A program made the translations under genes and the position numbers. A stretch of DNA of 37,038 nucleotides from NCBI GenBank assembly GCA_027011205.1, contig JALVAL010000098.1:1-37038 (forward strand), written 5' to 3'. The notes beneath the pieces were generated by a model. It was given only the letters and a program-made list of their open reading frames with translations, had not been told where the DNA came from and ran no database searches. This document shows positions 1 to 8,090 of the stretch, piece by piece. Positions within the stretch are counted from its first letter, which is position 1; the number at the start of each line of letters is the position of its first letter. Origin of the DNA: Gammaproteobacteria bacterium (GTDB lineage Bacteria > Pseudomonadota > Gammaproteobacteria > GRL18).

Positions 1-38
1 ACCTATACCAGTGAACAGGTAGAATAAAGTAAATCAGC

Positions 39-178
39 GTAACTGCTCAGCGTGTTTAGATTTTGTGCCAGTTCAAGGCATTTTCGCACGGAAAATGTGA
101 GCGTATATCAATACGTGACCATTTGAGTACGAAAATAACGCCGAAATGGTGCAAAAGATGAATACGCTGAGTAGTTAC
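39..178. mobile_element. MITE-like near-palindromic element with 8-bp flanking direct repeat
   Basis: The two halves are imperfect inverted copies of each other, mirrored about positions 108/109, where GTAT (103-106) faces ATAC (111-114). The outer ends read GTAACTGCTCAGCGT at 39 and, on the other strand from 178, GTAACTACTCAGCGT. By eye, 28 of the first 36 positions match without gaps, and the match continues inward with small indels. AAATCAGC occurs directly outside both ends (31-38 and 179-186), as expected for a target-site duplication. No ORF of useful size lies inside. The combination fits a non-autonomous transposable element, family not identified. It ends about 10 bp before the gshB ribosome binding site, so any older gshB promoter has been displaced upstream or replaced. 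Confidence 0.75.
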
Positions 179-197
179 AAATCAGCGAGGTAAATTT

Positions 198-1151
198 ATG
201 ACCATCAGGCTTGGTATTGTAATGGATCCCATTACATCTATTAATATAAAAAAAGACAGCAGCTTTGCCATGTTGCTGGAAGCGCAGCAACGCAACTATG
301 AAATACACTATCTGGAAATGCAGGATCTGTTTATTCAGGAAAACACCGCCTGTGCCAGAACTCGCCAGCTCCAGCTTAAAGACGATAACCAGAACTGGTT
401 CCAGTTCCTGACTGAACCGCAAACCATTGATCTGTCAGATCTGAATGTTATTTTAATGCGTAAAGATCCCCCTTTTGATATGGAATATATTTACGCTACC
501 TATATTCTGGAACTGGCAGAACAGCATGGGTCACTCATTGTTAATAAACCTCGTTCACTGCGCGATGCTAATGAAAAGCTGTTTACCCTGCAATTTCCAC
601 AATGTACTGTCCCAACACTGGTCAGCCGGAATAAAGATCAATTCAAACAATTTCTACAGCAGCACAAAGATATTATTGTAAAACCTCTGGGTGGTATGGG
701 CGGTCATTCCATTTTCAGAGTGACTGAAAACGACCCCAATCTGAATGTTATTCTGGAAACGGTAACAGGCCATGCCCGCCAGTATATTATGGCGCAGCGC
801 TTTATCCCGGAAATAACACAGGGGGATAAACGTATTTTAATGATTAACGGCACTCCGGTTGATTATGCTCTGGCACGCATCCCCCCAGAAGGTGAAACCA
901 GGGGTAACCTGGCGGCAGGCGGCAGGGGTGTCGGTATCCCGCTCACAGAACGGGATTACTGGTTATGCAAACAGGTTGCACCCCGCCTGAAGGAAATGGG
1001 CTTACTATTTGTCGGCATGGATGTCATTGGAGATTACGTCACCGAAATTAATGTCACCAGTCCGACCTGTATCCGCGAACTGGATGCCTTATATCAACTG
1101 AATATCTCTGCTTTGCTTATGGATGTTATTGAACAGCAGTTAGCTGCCTAG
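198..1151 (+). CDS. gshB: Glutathione synthetase GshB
   Basis: ATP-dependent ligase joining gamma-glutamylcysteine and glycine, the second step of cytosolic glutathione synthesis. At 317 residues it matches the usual bacterial length of about 316. The N-terminus (RLGIVMDPITSINIKKDSS) is the typical GshB opening. The ATP-grasp features are visible: VKPLGGMGGHSIFRV (glycine-rich nucleotide loop) and near the C-terminus DVIGDYVTEINVTSPTCIRE, which carries metal and substrate ligands. A short AGG at 188-190 lies seven bases before the ATG. It is the first gene of a compact plus-strand run reaching 8024; apbE follows after 8 bp. The MITE-like element at 39-178 forms its immediate upstream region. 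Confidence 0.96.
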   Translation: MTIRLGIVMDPITSINIKKDSSFAMLLEAQQRNYEIHYLEMQDLFIQENTACARTRQLQLKDDNQNWFQFLTEPQTIDLSDLNVILMRKDPPFDMEYIYATYILELAEQHGSLIVNKPRSLRDANEKLFTLQFPQCTVPTLVSRNKDQFKQFLQQHKDIIVKPLGGMGGHSIFRVTENDPNLNVILETVTGHARQYIMAQRFIPEITQGDKRILMINGTPVDYALARIPPEGETRGNLAAGGRGVGIPLTERDYWLCKQVAPRLKEMGLLFVGMDVIGDYVTEINVTSPTCIRELDALYQLNISALLMDVIEQQLAA

Positions 1152-1159
1152 AGTCTATT

Positions 1160-2251
1160 ATGCCGATTAAAATATTACCTGCTCGATTACTGTTCGTTGG
1201 ACTACTGACATTACTGATTTCCTGTCAGAAAACACCCGTAGCACAGGTTTATCAACAGCAGTTATTTGCTTTTGGTACTTTAATTGATATTTCCATTGTC
1301 ACTAAAAACTCTCAGCAGGCACAAGATGCCATTAGTGAAATCAGCAGCGAATTTGATCGACTGCATACCCAATGGCATCCCTGGCAAGGCGGAGAACTGG
1401 CACTAGTCAACCAGCAGCTGCCTGCATTAAAAGCCATTGCCATTTCAAATGAGCTGGCAGAACTTATTAAACAAAGTCAGACATTGTCACAACAGAGTGA
1501 GGGACTGTTTGATCCCGCCATAGGCAAGCTTATTCGCCTATGGCAGTTTGATCAGCTGGAAAAGGATAATTTTCAATTTCATCTCCCATCCCCCAAAGCG
1601 ATTCAAAGCATCGTTGACAGCAAACCGGAAATGGCCAACCTGAAACTGTTTAAAAATGCCGCAAACAGGAGCTTTCTACAATCCGATAATCCTTCAGTAA
1701 TACTGGATTTCGGGGCCTTTGCCAAAGGGGTAGCCATTGAAAAAATGCTAACTATTTTAAAAGCGCATCATATAGACAATGCACTGATTAATGCCGGCGG
1801 TGATTTAAAAGTTACAGGCTCTAAAAATCAGCATCCCTGGCGTATCGGCATTAAAAATCCACAAAATGCCCAGGATCCATCTCAGCCGGCCATCCTGGCA
1901 GCTATACAACTCAATAGCGGTGAAGCACTGTTTACCTCAGGGGATTATGAACGATTTTTTATTGCCAATGGGCGACATTATCACCATATTATTGACCCTC
2001 GTAACGGCTATCCCGGTCAGGGTGTTCGAGCCGTTACTATACTGGATACTGATGCCGGACGGGCTGATGCTGCTGCTACCGCTATTTTTCTGGCCGGTCC
2101 CAAAAAAGCCATGAATATTGCCCGTAAAATGGGTGTTACCCATCTGCTGTTAATTGATTCCGATAATCATATCTATCTGTCACCGGCAATGGCCAAACGT
2201 CTGGAACTACTGACAGAAAATTCAACCAGCATCTTCTCAACTCATGACTAA
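1160..2251 (+). CDS. apbE: FAD:protein FMN transferase (ApbE), lipoprotein
   Basis: Transfers FMN from FAD to a threonine or serine of extracytoplasmic flavoproteins such as NqrC, RnfG and other FMN-binding-domain proteins. The 363-residue protein opens with a lipoprotein signal whose lipobox ISC places the lipidated cysteine at residue 22, so it should be anchored on the outer face of a membrane. Family motifs are present: FAFGTLIDISIV, DFGAFAKGVAIEKM, NAGGDLKVTGS, HHIIDPRNGYPG and the metal/FAD-site segment DAAATAIFLAG. It lies 8 bp after gshB and overlaps the next gene by 8 bp. No protein with a flavinylation target (S/T-G-A-T type motif in an FMN-binding domain) was found nearby, so its substrate is encoded elsewhere. 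Confidence 0.95.
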   Translation: MPIKILPARLLFVGLLTLLISCQKTPVAQVYQQQLFAFGTLIDISIVTKNSQQAQDAISEISSEFDRLHTQWHPWQGGELALVNQQLPALKAIAISNELAELIKQSQTLSQQSEGLFDPAIGKLIRLWQFDQLEKDNFQFHLPSPKAIQSIVDSKPEMANLKLFKNAANRSFLQSDNPSVILDFGAFAKGVAIEKMLTILKAHHIDNALINAGGDLKVTGSKNQHPWRIGIKNPQNAQDPSQPAILAAIQLNSGEALFTSGDYERFFIANGRHYHHIIDPRNGYPGQGVRAVTILDTDAGRADAAATAIFLAGPKKAMNIARKMGVTHLLLIDSDNHIYLSPAMAKRLELLTENSTSIFSTHD

Positions 2252-2648
2252 TGCCCCTGGAAACGGAACAATCCACTTTAAAGGTACCGATATTATCATT
2301 CTACTACTGGCAGTACTATTGTGTGTGTGGCTGTATTTCAGCCTGTGGTTTGGTCAGGCTATTGGTAAGGCCGATACCTTAATAGTACAAATTGATGATC
2401 AATCTCCCACCGAATACTCGCTGAAGAACGACCGATTACTGAAATTTAATGGCCGGATCGGCACCAGCCTGATTGAAATAAAACAGGGCAAAGCCCGCTT
2501 TATCCATTCCTCCTGCCGCAACCAGTTTTGTGTGTTTCACGGCTGGTTAACCACCCCCGGAGATACTACCGCCTGTTTGCCTAACCGGATCAGTATCACC
2601 CTGAAGGGCTATGCCAGTGAATACGATGCTCTGGCCGGTGAACGCTAA
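2244..2648 (+). CDS. NusG domain II-containing membrane-anchored protein
   Basis: A 134-residue protein with one N-terminal membrane segment (about residues 14-34) followed by a small extracytoplasmic domain. The core, SSCRNQFCVFHGWLTTPG then ACLPNRISITL, has the cysteine pattern and the CLPN turn of the NusG domain II family; despite the name it is not a transcription factor. In other bacteria such proteins accompany ApbE and Gx-family proteins in flavin-based electron transfer loci; from memory the Listeria EetA protein is of this kind. The start overlaps apbE by 8 bp and the stop shares a base with the next start (TAATG), so all three genes should be translated together. The precise biochemical role is unknown. 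Confidence 0.85.
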   Translation: MTNAPGNGTIHFKGTDIIILLLAVLLCVWLYFSLWFGQAIGKADTLIVQIDDQSPTEYSLKNDRLLKFNGRIGTSLIEIKQGKARFIHSSCRNQFCVFHGWLTTPGDTTACLPNRISITLKGYASEYDALAGER

Positions 2649-3181
2649 TGAAACAACTGCATTTTATCACCACCCATGAAGATCACAGAGTTGCTCTGTT
2701 AGCAGCACTGGCCATTACTATTCATATTATAGAATCTGCATTTCCAACACCTTTACCGGGTATAAAACCGGGACTGGCTAACGTTATTACGCTGTTCTGT
2801 TTTATTCGATATGGCTGGAAAACGGCACTACAGGTCAGTCTGTTACGAGTGGTGATCAGCAGTCTGATCCTGGGCTCTTTTCTATCCCCGACATTTTTAC
2901 TCAGTCTGTCCGGTGCACTATTAAGTTTACTGAGCCTGTTACTGGTGCAATGGCCTTTTCGCCATCATTTAAAATATCAACCCAGTGCTATCGGTTATGC
3001 GCTTATTGCCTCCATAAGTCATATCAGTGGACAATTCCTGGTGGCATGGTACTTTTTTATACCCCATCCCGGCTTATTCAAACTATTACCCATTTTCATT
3101 ACTTTTGCCGTGCTACTTGGTTTGGTTAGCGGTATAATTACCCAGTTTTTAGTCGAACCATATAAAGCATTACCTGAATAA
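2648..3181 (+). CDS. Gx transporter family / heptaprenyl diphosphate synthase component I-like membrane protein
   Basis: A 177-residue, very hydrophobic protein with about five membrane segments. Segments such as HIIESAFPTPLPGIKPGLAN near the N-terminus, followed by ITLFCFIRYGWKTALQVSLLR, are typical of the Gx family, often annotated as heptaprenyl diphosphate synthase component I. The annotated enzyme activity is doubtful: this is a membrane protein of the ECF S-component type, not a prenyltransferase subunit. From memory, the Listeria protein EetB in the extracellular electron transfer locus belongs here and works with ApbE-type flavinylation. The start overlaps the NusG-II gene (TAATG), which ties the two together; tonB follows after 9 bp. 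Its transported compound, if any, cannot be read from the sequence. Confidence 0.82.
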   Translation: MKQLHFITTHEDHRVALLAALAITIHIIESAFPTPLPGIKPGLANVITLFCFIRYGWKTALQVSLLRVVISSLILGSFLSPTFLLSLSGALLSLLSLLLVQWPFRHHLKYQPSAIGYALIASISHISGQFLVAWYFFIPHPGLFKLLPIFITFAVLLGLVSGIITQFLVEPYKALPE

Positions 3182-3190
3182 ACATTCTCT

Positions 3191-4105
3191 ATGGCAAATA
3201 TAAAACCCGGTGCACTGCCTTATAATCATAACCGGATTCATCATAATGAAAGCCTGATCACCGCTTTTTTTATTGTGTTACTGGTTCATGGTGCCATTAT
3301 ATTCGGCATTAGTTTCACTATGCCTGAACCGCCTGCACCTCGTTCCACTCAAACTCTGGATATTGTTTTAGTTAAGACCCATGCAGAGAAAGCACCGGAA
3401 AAACCTGATTTTCTGGCTCAGGCCGATCAAATTGGCGGCGGTAATGTTAAGGATAAAACCAGACCCACCAGTAAAAATCCGGGTGAAACACCCAGTGAAG
3501 GTAATTTTATAAAAGATAAACCCACTGTTGCCCCTGCTCCTGAACCGATAAAGCCGAAACAGAAGTCCATTTTATCCAGCCACAAACCGGCTAAGAAAAA
3601 AGCCCCCAAACTGATTAAGAAAAAGAAACCCAAACCGGTGAAAAAACCCGACCTGGTGGCTGATTATGTAGCCGATCTGCAAAAACAGATTGTAGATATG
3701 GAAGCCGAACTGGATGAACAGCAGAAAATGTATGCCAAACGTCCCAAGGCCACCTATATTACAGCCTCTACAAGGCGAACCCCCGATGCCTTGTATTTAA
3801 AAGCCTGGACCAAAAAAATTGAACGTTTCGGTAATCTCAACTATCCTGATCAGGCAAGACGTAAAAAACTGGAAGGCCAGTTAATCCTGACCGTTGCACT
3901 GAGCCCTGATGGCAATATTATTGATGTTAAAGTCAGCAAATCATCAGGCCACAAAATTCTTGATGATGCCGCTCGACGAATTGTGGAACTGGCAGCGCCT
4001 TTTGCAAAAGTCCCGGATAATGTATTGCAGGGCAATAATCGTCTGGTGATCACCCGTACCTGGCAGTTTTCTCATGGTTCCGGAAATCGGTTTTCATATA
4101 AATAA
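3191..4105 (+). CDS. tonB: Energy transducer TonB
   Basis: Couples the inner-membrane proton gradient, through ExbB/ExbD, to TonB-dependent outer-membrane receptors. The 304 residues comprise a cytoplasmic tip, one membrane anchor (about 21-43), a long periplasmic Pro/Lys-rich linker (KSILSSHKPAKKKAPKLIKK and onward) and a C-terminal TonB fold with LNYPDQARRKKLEGQLILTV and KVSKSSGHKILDDAARRIVE. A short predicted coiled coil precedes that fold (DLQKQIVDMEAELDEQQKMY). No exbB or exbD lies next to it, so it must use partners encoded elsewhere. A tonB-family gene between gshB and yqgE is also known from Pseudomonas; the linker may span the periplasm without contacting a specific iron receptor. 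Confidence 0.92.
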   Translation: MANIKPGALPYNHNRIHHNESLITAFFIVLLVHGAIIFGISFTMPEPPAPRSTQTLDIVLVKTHAEKAPEKPDFLAQADQIGGGNVKDKTRPTSKNPGETPSEGNFIKDKPTVAPAPEPIKPKQKSILSSHKPAKKKAPKLIKKKKPKPVKKPDLVADYVADLQKQIVDMEAELDEQQKMYAKRPKATYITASTRRTPDALYLKAWTKKIERFGNLNYPDQARRKKLEGQLILTVALSPDGNIIDVKVSKSSGHKILDDAARRIVELAAPFAKVPDNVLQGNNRLVITRTWQFSHGSGNRFSYK

Positions 4106-4114
4106 AGAATTCAA

Positions 4115-4687
4115 ATGAATCTGACCAATCACTTAATTATTGCCATGCCCGGACTGGCAGATCCCATGTTTCAAAAGTCTGTCAGTTATATTTGTCAGCA
4201 TACAGATAAAGGCGCTATGGGACTTACTATTAATCGTCCCATTGAGGTTTCTTTTGCAGAGCTGCTTAAGCAACTGGATATACCACTAATAAATGACACT
4301 CTGTCCAGCCGTTTTGCCAGTACTCCTGTCTATCTGGGCGGGCCGGTAGAAACGGAGCATGGCTTTGTTTTACATTCCAGTGAACACCCGTCAGATTCCT
4401 GGGGCCAGTCTCTCAAAATTAATGATGATCTATCACTCAGTTCCTCCAGAGATATTTTACACGCTATTGCCAGTGGTGAGGGACCGGATCGATTTCTGAT
4501 AGCTTTAGGTTATGCCGGCTGGAGTGAAGGGCAAATTGAACGTGAAATGCAGGAAAATTCCTGGCTTAATGTTCCCGCAGATAATGATATATTATTTAAT
4601 ACCCCCTTTGATCAGCGCTGGAAAAGTGCAGCAATGAAACTGGGAATTGATATTCATCTTATTTCCGGTGATATCGGTCATGCCTGA
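4115..4687 (+). CDS. yqgE: YqgE/AlgH family protein
   Basis: A 190-residue member of the UPF0301 (YqgE/AlgH) family. The opening NHLIIAMPGLADPMFQKSVSYI and the following GAMGLTINRP are the family signature, as are YLGGPVETEHGFVLH and the ALGYAGWSEGQIERE segment near the C-terminus. The cytosolic protein has no agreed biochemical activity; in Pseudomonas the gene was named algH for an effect on alginate. It lies 9 bp after tonB and its end overlaps ruvX by 8 bp. The yqgE–ruvX pair is conserved in gammaproteobacteria, which suggests co-expression more than a shared mechanism. Confidence 0.95.
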   Translation: MNLTNHLIIAMPGLADPMFQKSVSYICQHTDKGAMGLTINRPIEVSFAELLKQLDIPLINDTLSSRFASTPVYLGGPVETEHGFVLHSSEHPSDSWGQSLKINDDLSLSSSRDILHAIASGEGPDRFLIALGYAGWSEGQIEREMQENSWLNVPADNDILFNTPFDQRWKSAAMKLGIDIHLISGDIGHA

Positions 4688-5162
4688 TCCCTCAGCAGAC
4701 TACCCGTCCCATGCCACCTTTCTGGGTTTTGACTACAGTACCAACAAAATCGGCATTGCTGTCGGACAACGCTTAACAGCCACTGCCACACCTCTGACGA
4801 CCCTCATCTCACACCATAAACGTATCGACTGGCAGGCAATTGAACAGCTCCTGTCCCAGTGGCATCCGACTGCACTGATTATCGGTCTGCCCTTAACTAT
4901 GGATGGCGAAGAGCAGGAAACCACAGCAGCGGTAAAATTTTTTGGCAAACAGCTCAATGAGCGGTACAATCTTCCAGTACATTATATGGATGAACGTCTG
5001 ACTTCTCGCGAAGCCAGTGAAATGCTGGGTTATGACGGCATCACCTCTCCCCGGCGTAAAAATAAACCCGGGAGAAAAGTAAAAAAACATCAGCAACTGG
5101 GGCATGATATTGATCAGGTTGCCGCACAACTTATTTTACAAAGCTGGTTAAGTTGTAATTAA
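4680..5162 (+). CDS. ruvX: RuvX/YqgF, Holliday junction resolvase-like 16S rRNA processing nuclease
   Basis: RNase H-fold nuclease of the YqgF family, implicated in 5'-end maturation of pre-16S rRNA. LGFDYSTNKIGIAVGQ carries the first catalytic aspartate, IIGLPLTMDGEEQETTAAV the second conserved region, and YMDERLTSREASEML a later acidic motif. The ATG at 4680 is chosen because it gives the normal short lead (MPDPSADYPSHATF) before the first strand and 160 residues in total. An in-frame ATG at 4647 would add 11 hydrophobic residues inside yqgE and is unlikely. The gene overlaps yqgE by 8 bp and pyrR follows after 29 bp. Confidence 0.93.
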   Translation: MPDPSADYPSHATFLGFDYSTNKIGIAVGQRLTATATPLTTLISHHKRIDWQAIEQLLSQWHPTALIIGLPLTMDGEEQETTAAVKFFGKQLNERYNLPVHYMDERLTSREASEMLGYDGITSPRRKNKPGRKVKKHQQLGHDIDQVAAQLILQSWLSCN

Positions 5163-5191
5163 CAAATTAATAATCTGGATAAAATAACGAA

Positions 5192-5722
5192 ATGACTGAC
5201 TCTGAAATGAACCTCGACCTGAAACAACTACTGGAAACAATGTATCAGGGCATCAGCAAAAAACTGCAAACTCTGGTACCAGAGGACGTTATTATGATTG
5301 GCATTCATACCGGCGGTTTCTGGATTGCTGAGAACCTCTATCAGCGCCTCAATCTGCCCACCCCCCTGGGCAGTCTGAACATCTCCTTCTATCGTGACGA
5401 TTTTACCAAAATCGGCCTGCACCCGGAAGTTAAACCTTCTCAGTTACCCGCAGGACTGGATGATAAACATATTATTTTAATTGACGATGTACTGTTTACC
5501 GGACGAACCATCAGAGCCGCCTTAAATGAAATATTTGATTATGGCCGTCCCGCATCTGTCACCCTGGCCGTTCTGCTTGATCGAGGTGAACGGGAACTAC
5601 CCATTTGTGCCGAAATTACCGGTCAGAAAATCAGCCTGAACCCCGATCAGCAAATCAAACTGAACGGTCCTGAGCCAATGAATCTGACCCTGGTACAGAA
5701 TCCTCTTGAGAATGTTTTATGA
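5192..5722 (+). CDS. pyrR: Bifunctional pyr operon regulator / uracil phosphoribosyltransferase PyrR
   Basis: PyrR-type phosphoribosyltransferase of 176 residues. The PRPP-binding loop is clear at residues 93-108 ([16 protein letters not shown]), with an upstream [14 protein letters not shown] segment and [11 protein letters not shown], all typical of PyrR. In Gram-positive bacteria PyrR binds pyr mRNA; in Pseudomonas it also regulates pyrimidine genes. Only 29 bp separate it from ruvX, so there is no room for a classical attenuator leader directly upstream. It overlaps pyrB by 4 bp (ATGA), which fits coordinated production with the aspartate carbamoyltransferase genes. Whether it regulates or only salvages uracil here is not visible. 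Confidence 0.94.
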   Translation: MTDSEMNLDLKQLLETMYQGISKKLQTLVPEDVIMIGIHTGGFWIAENLYQRLNLPTPLGSLNISFYRDDFTKIGLHPEVKPSQLPAGLDDKHIILIDDVLFTGRTIRAALNEIFDYGRPASVTLAVLLDRGERELPICAEITGQKISLNPDQQIKLNGPEPMNLTLVQNPLENVL

Positions 5723-6705
5723 TCAATAATAACATCCAGCTTGATGAACAGGGAAGACTCAAACATTTTCTGTCTATAGAAGGTCTGAAACGACAGCAGC
5801 TGGTCAGTATTCTGGATGCCGCAGAAACGTTTGCCAATGTGCAGGAACAGGCCGTTAAAAAAGTACCTCTGCTGAGAGGAAAAACCATTGTTAACCTGTT
5901 TTTTGAAGCCAGTACCCGAACCCGGACGACTTTTGAACTGGCAGCCAAAAGACTGTCAGCCGATGTCCTGAATATCAATATTAATACCTCTGCCACCAGC
6001 AAGGGGGAAAGTCTGCTGGATATGCTGCACAACCTGGAATCCATGCATTGTGATATGTTTATTGTGCGCCATAATCAAAGCGGTGCGGCACACTTTATTG
6101 CCCGGCATGTTTCCCCGCATATCAGTGTTATTAATGCCGGAGACGGATGCCATTCTCATCCCTCCCAGGCGATGCTGGATATGTTTACTATCCGTCGGCA
6201 TAAAAAAGAATTTGCGAATTTAAAAGTAGTGATTGTGGGCGATATTCTGCATTCCCGGGTAGCACGCTCCCAGATGCACGCACTGACTACTCTGGGTGTG
6301 AGTGAAATTCGTGTCGTGGGCCCCAAAACCCTGATCCCTGCCGGCATTAATACCTTTGGTGTACATGTTTATCATAATATGCAGGAAGCCATAATAGATG
6401 CTGATGTAATTATTATGCTGCGCCTGCAGAAAGAACGTATGCAGGGCGCTTTACTGCCCAGTGAAGATGAATATTATCATAACTATGGTCTGACCGAAAA
6501 AAAACTGTCCTATGCCAGACCCGATGCCATTGTAATGCATCCAGGCCCTATAAACCGCGGCGTTGAAATTGCCTCCAGCATTGCTGATGGTCCGCAATCC
6601 GTTATTCTGGAACAGGTGACCAATGGTATTGCAATCCGTATGGCTGTCATGTCGCAGACCCTAAGTCCCAGAACTGAAACAACTAAAACGGGGAGCACAG
6701 TCTGA
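5719..6705 (+). CDS. pyrB: Aspartate carbamoyltransferase catalytic subunit PyrB
   Basis: Catalyses carbamoyl phosphate plus aspartate to carbamoylaspartate, the committed step of pyrimidine synthesis. The 328 residues include the carbamoyl-phosphate motif [36 protein letters not shown], the active-site segment [18 protein letters not shown] and the C-terminal [13 protein letters not shown]. The extra N-terminal segment before [10 protein letters not shown] fits the class found with a pyrC' partner. It overlaps pyrR by ATGA and the downstream pseudo-dihydroorotase by TGATG, so the two subunits should be made in balance. No pyrI regulatory subunit is present. All catalytic motifs appear intact. 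Confidence 0.97.
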   Translation: MINNNIQLDEQGRLKHFLSIEGLKRQQLVSILDAAETFANVQEQAVKKVPLLRGKTIVNLFFEASTRTRTTFELAAKRLSADVLNININTSATSKGESLLDMLHNLESMHCDMFIVRHNQSGAAHFIARHVSPHISVINAGDGCHSHPSQAMLDMFTIRRHKKEFANLKVVIVGDILHSRVARSQMHALTTLGVSEIRVVGPKTLIPAGINTFGVHVYHNMQEAIIDADVIIMLRLQKERMQGALLPSEDEYYHNYGLTEKKLSYARPDAIVMHPGPINRGVEIASSIADGPQSVILEQVTNGIAIRMAVMSQTLSPRTETTKTGSTV

Positions 6706-8024
6706 TGCCTGAAAGTCAGTTATTTAATCTGGTGCGCCAGTCAGAAACATACAATATCAGCATTATAAATGGCCGGATTATCGATCCCGCAAATAATATA
6801 GACAAGGTCATGGACCTGCATATCCAGGAGGGTAAAATCCTGACCCTGGGTGAAGCACCGGAAGATTTCAGTGCTCAGAAAACTATTGATGCTGCTGGCA
6901 GGGTAGTCTGTCCCGGTCTGGTTGATATGCGAGTCCGGCTGCGTGAACCGGGTCATGAAACCAAAGGCACCATAGCCTCAGAAACACGTGCAGCCGCTGC
7001 CGGCGGTGTCACTGCCCTGTGCTGCCCGCCTGATACTGATCCGATTATTGATAATGCCGCCATGGTAAAACTAATCCGCCTTAAAGCTGCCACCGAAGGG
7101 GTTACCAAAGTTTATACTCTCAGCGCCCTGACTCAGCAGTTGCAGGGAGAAAAGCTCAGTGAAATGCGTGAATTAAAAGATGCGGGCTGTGTCGGCACGA
7201 CCAATGCTCTGCATCCAGTCAAAAGCACACTGGTGATGCGCCGTGCTCTGGAATATGCTGCCAGCCACGATATTACGGTATTTATTCACGCTTTTGACCC
7301 CTGGCTCAGTAACGGCTGTGCTCATGAAGGCGTGGTAAGTACCCGGCTGGGTCTGGCCGGTATTCCTGACAGTGCAGAAACCATTGCTATAGCCAGGGAT
7401 CTGCAGTTAATTGAACTGATTGGTGCCAGAGCTCATTTTTGCCAGCTCTCCAGTGCCGGATCCATACAATTAATTCGTCAGGCACAGGAATCCGGTTTAC
7501 CGGTATCGGCCGATGTTACCGCCCATCATTTACACCTGACAGAAATGGATATTGGTTTTTTTGACAGCAATTGTCACGTCATCCCGCCGCTTAGAACTCA
7601 GCGTGATCTGGATGCCCTCCGTCAGGGGGTCAGTTCAGGTATATTAAGCTGTATAGTCTCGGATCATCAGCCGCATGACAGTGATGCCAAACTGGCTCCT
7701 TTTGCAGAAACCGAACCCGGCATCAGCAGCATTGAAACATTATTACCCCTGGCATTAAAGCTGACTGACAGTCATAACATGACGCTCAGTGAGATCATTT
7801 CCCGCCTGACCATACAGCCAGCACAGATCCTTAATATTCCAGAAGGAACTTTAGGGATTGGTAAAGATGCCGATGTCTGTATTTTTAACCCAGAAAGTTA
7901 CTGGCGTGTGGAAAAAGATAAATTTTTAAGCAAGGGTAAAAATACCCCTTTTCACGGCTGGGAATTAAAGGGACAGGTTGAGTTTACCATTAAGGCCGGA
8001 GAACTGGTGTATTCCCGGCAATAA
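6705..8024 (+). CDS. pyrC': Dihydroorotase-like non-catalytic subunit PyrC' (PyrX)
   Basis: A 439-residue amidohydrolase-fold protein of the dihydroorotase family, but the metal centre is broken. The usual HxH after the first strand is R76-V-R78 in GLVDMRVRLREPG, and the segment aligned with the metal/substrate region FSDDG reads TTNALHP (165-171). Later landmarks remain: FIHAFD, AHFCQLSS and SDHQPH. This is the pattern of the inactive PyrC' of Pseudomonas, which assembles with PyrB and is needed for aspartate carbamoyltransferase activity. The start overlaps pyrB (TGATG). An active dihydroorotase must be encoded elsewhere. It ends the plus-strand run that begins at gshB. Confidence 0.92.
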   Translation: MPESQLFNLVRQSETYNISIINGRIIDPANNIDKVMDLHIQEGKILTLGEAPEDFSAQKTIDAAGRVVCPGLVDMRVRLREPGHETKGTIASETRAAAAGGVTALCCPPDTDPIIDNAAMVKLIRLKAATEGVTKVYTLSALTQQLQGEKLSEMRELKDAGCVGTTNALHPVKSTLVMRRALEYAASHDITVFIHAFDPWLSNGCAHEGVVSTRLGLAGIPDSAETIAIARDLQLIELIGARAHFCQLSSAGSIQLIRQAQESGLPVSADVTAHHLHLTEMDIGFFDSNCHVIPPLRTQRDLDALRQGVSSGILSCIVSDHQPHDSDAKLAPFAETEPGISSIETLLPLALKLTDSHNMTLSEIISRLTIQPAQILNIPEGTLGIGKDADVCIFNPESYWRVEKDKFLSKGKNTPFHGWELKGQVEFTIKAGELVYSRQ

Positions 8025-8036
8025 TACGGGTAGTAA

Positions 8037-8072
8037 TTCCCATGCAAAGCATGGGAACTGGCATGGGAACTG
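8037..8072. repeat. Perfect hairpin plus 12-bp tandem repeat between convergent pyrC' and pilU
   Basis: TTCCCATGC at 8037-8045 and GCATGGGAA at 8049-8057 form a perfect 9-bp stem with an AAA loop. The right arm is part of a 12-bp unit, GCATGGGAACTG, present twice in tandem (8049-8060 and 8061-8072), so the left arm could pair with either copy. It sits in the 66-bp gap between two convergent genes and may act as a two-way transcription end, but there is no clean run of T on either side. Confidence 0.6.
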
Positions 8073-8090
8073 ATAGTGTAGTGTCCGATT

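Noticed and set aside
1160-3181. Part of an Rnf or Nqr complex operon
   Set aside because: No rnfA-G or nqrA-F subunit is adjacent; only the accessory-type genes are present.
4647-4679. Upstream ATG for ruvX adding 11 residues
   Set aside because: The extra MIFILFPVISV lies inside yqgE and precedes the natural RuvX N-terminus; ATG 4680 fits the family better.
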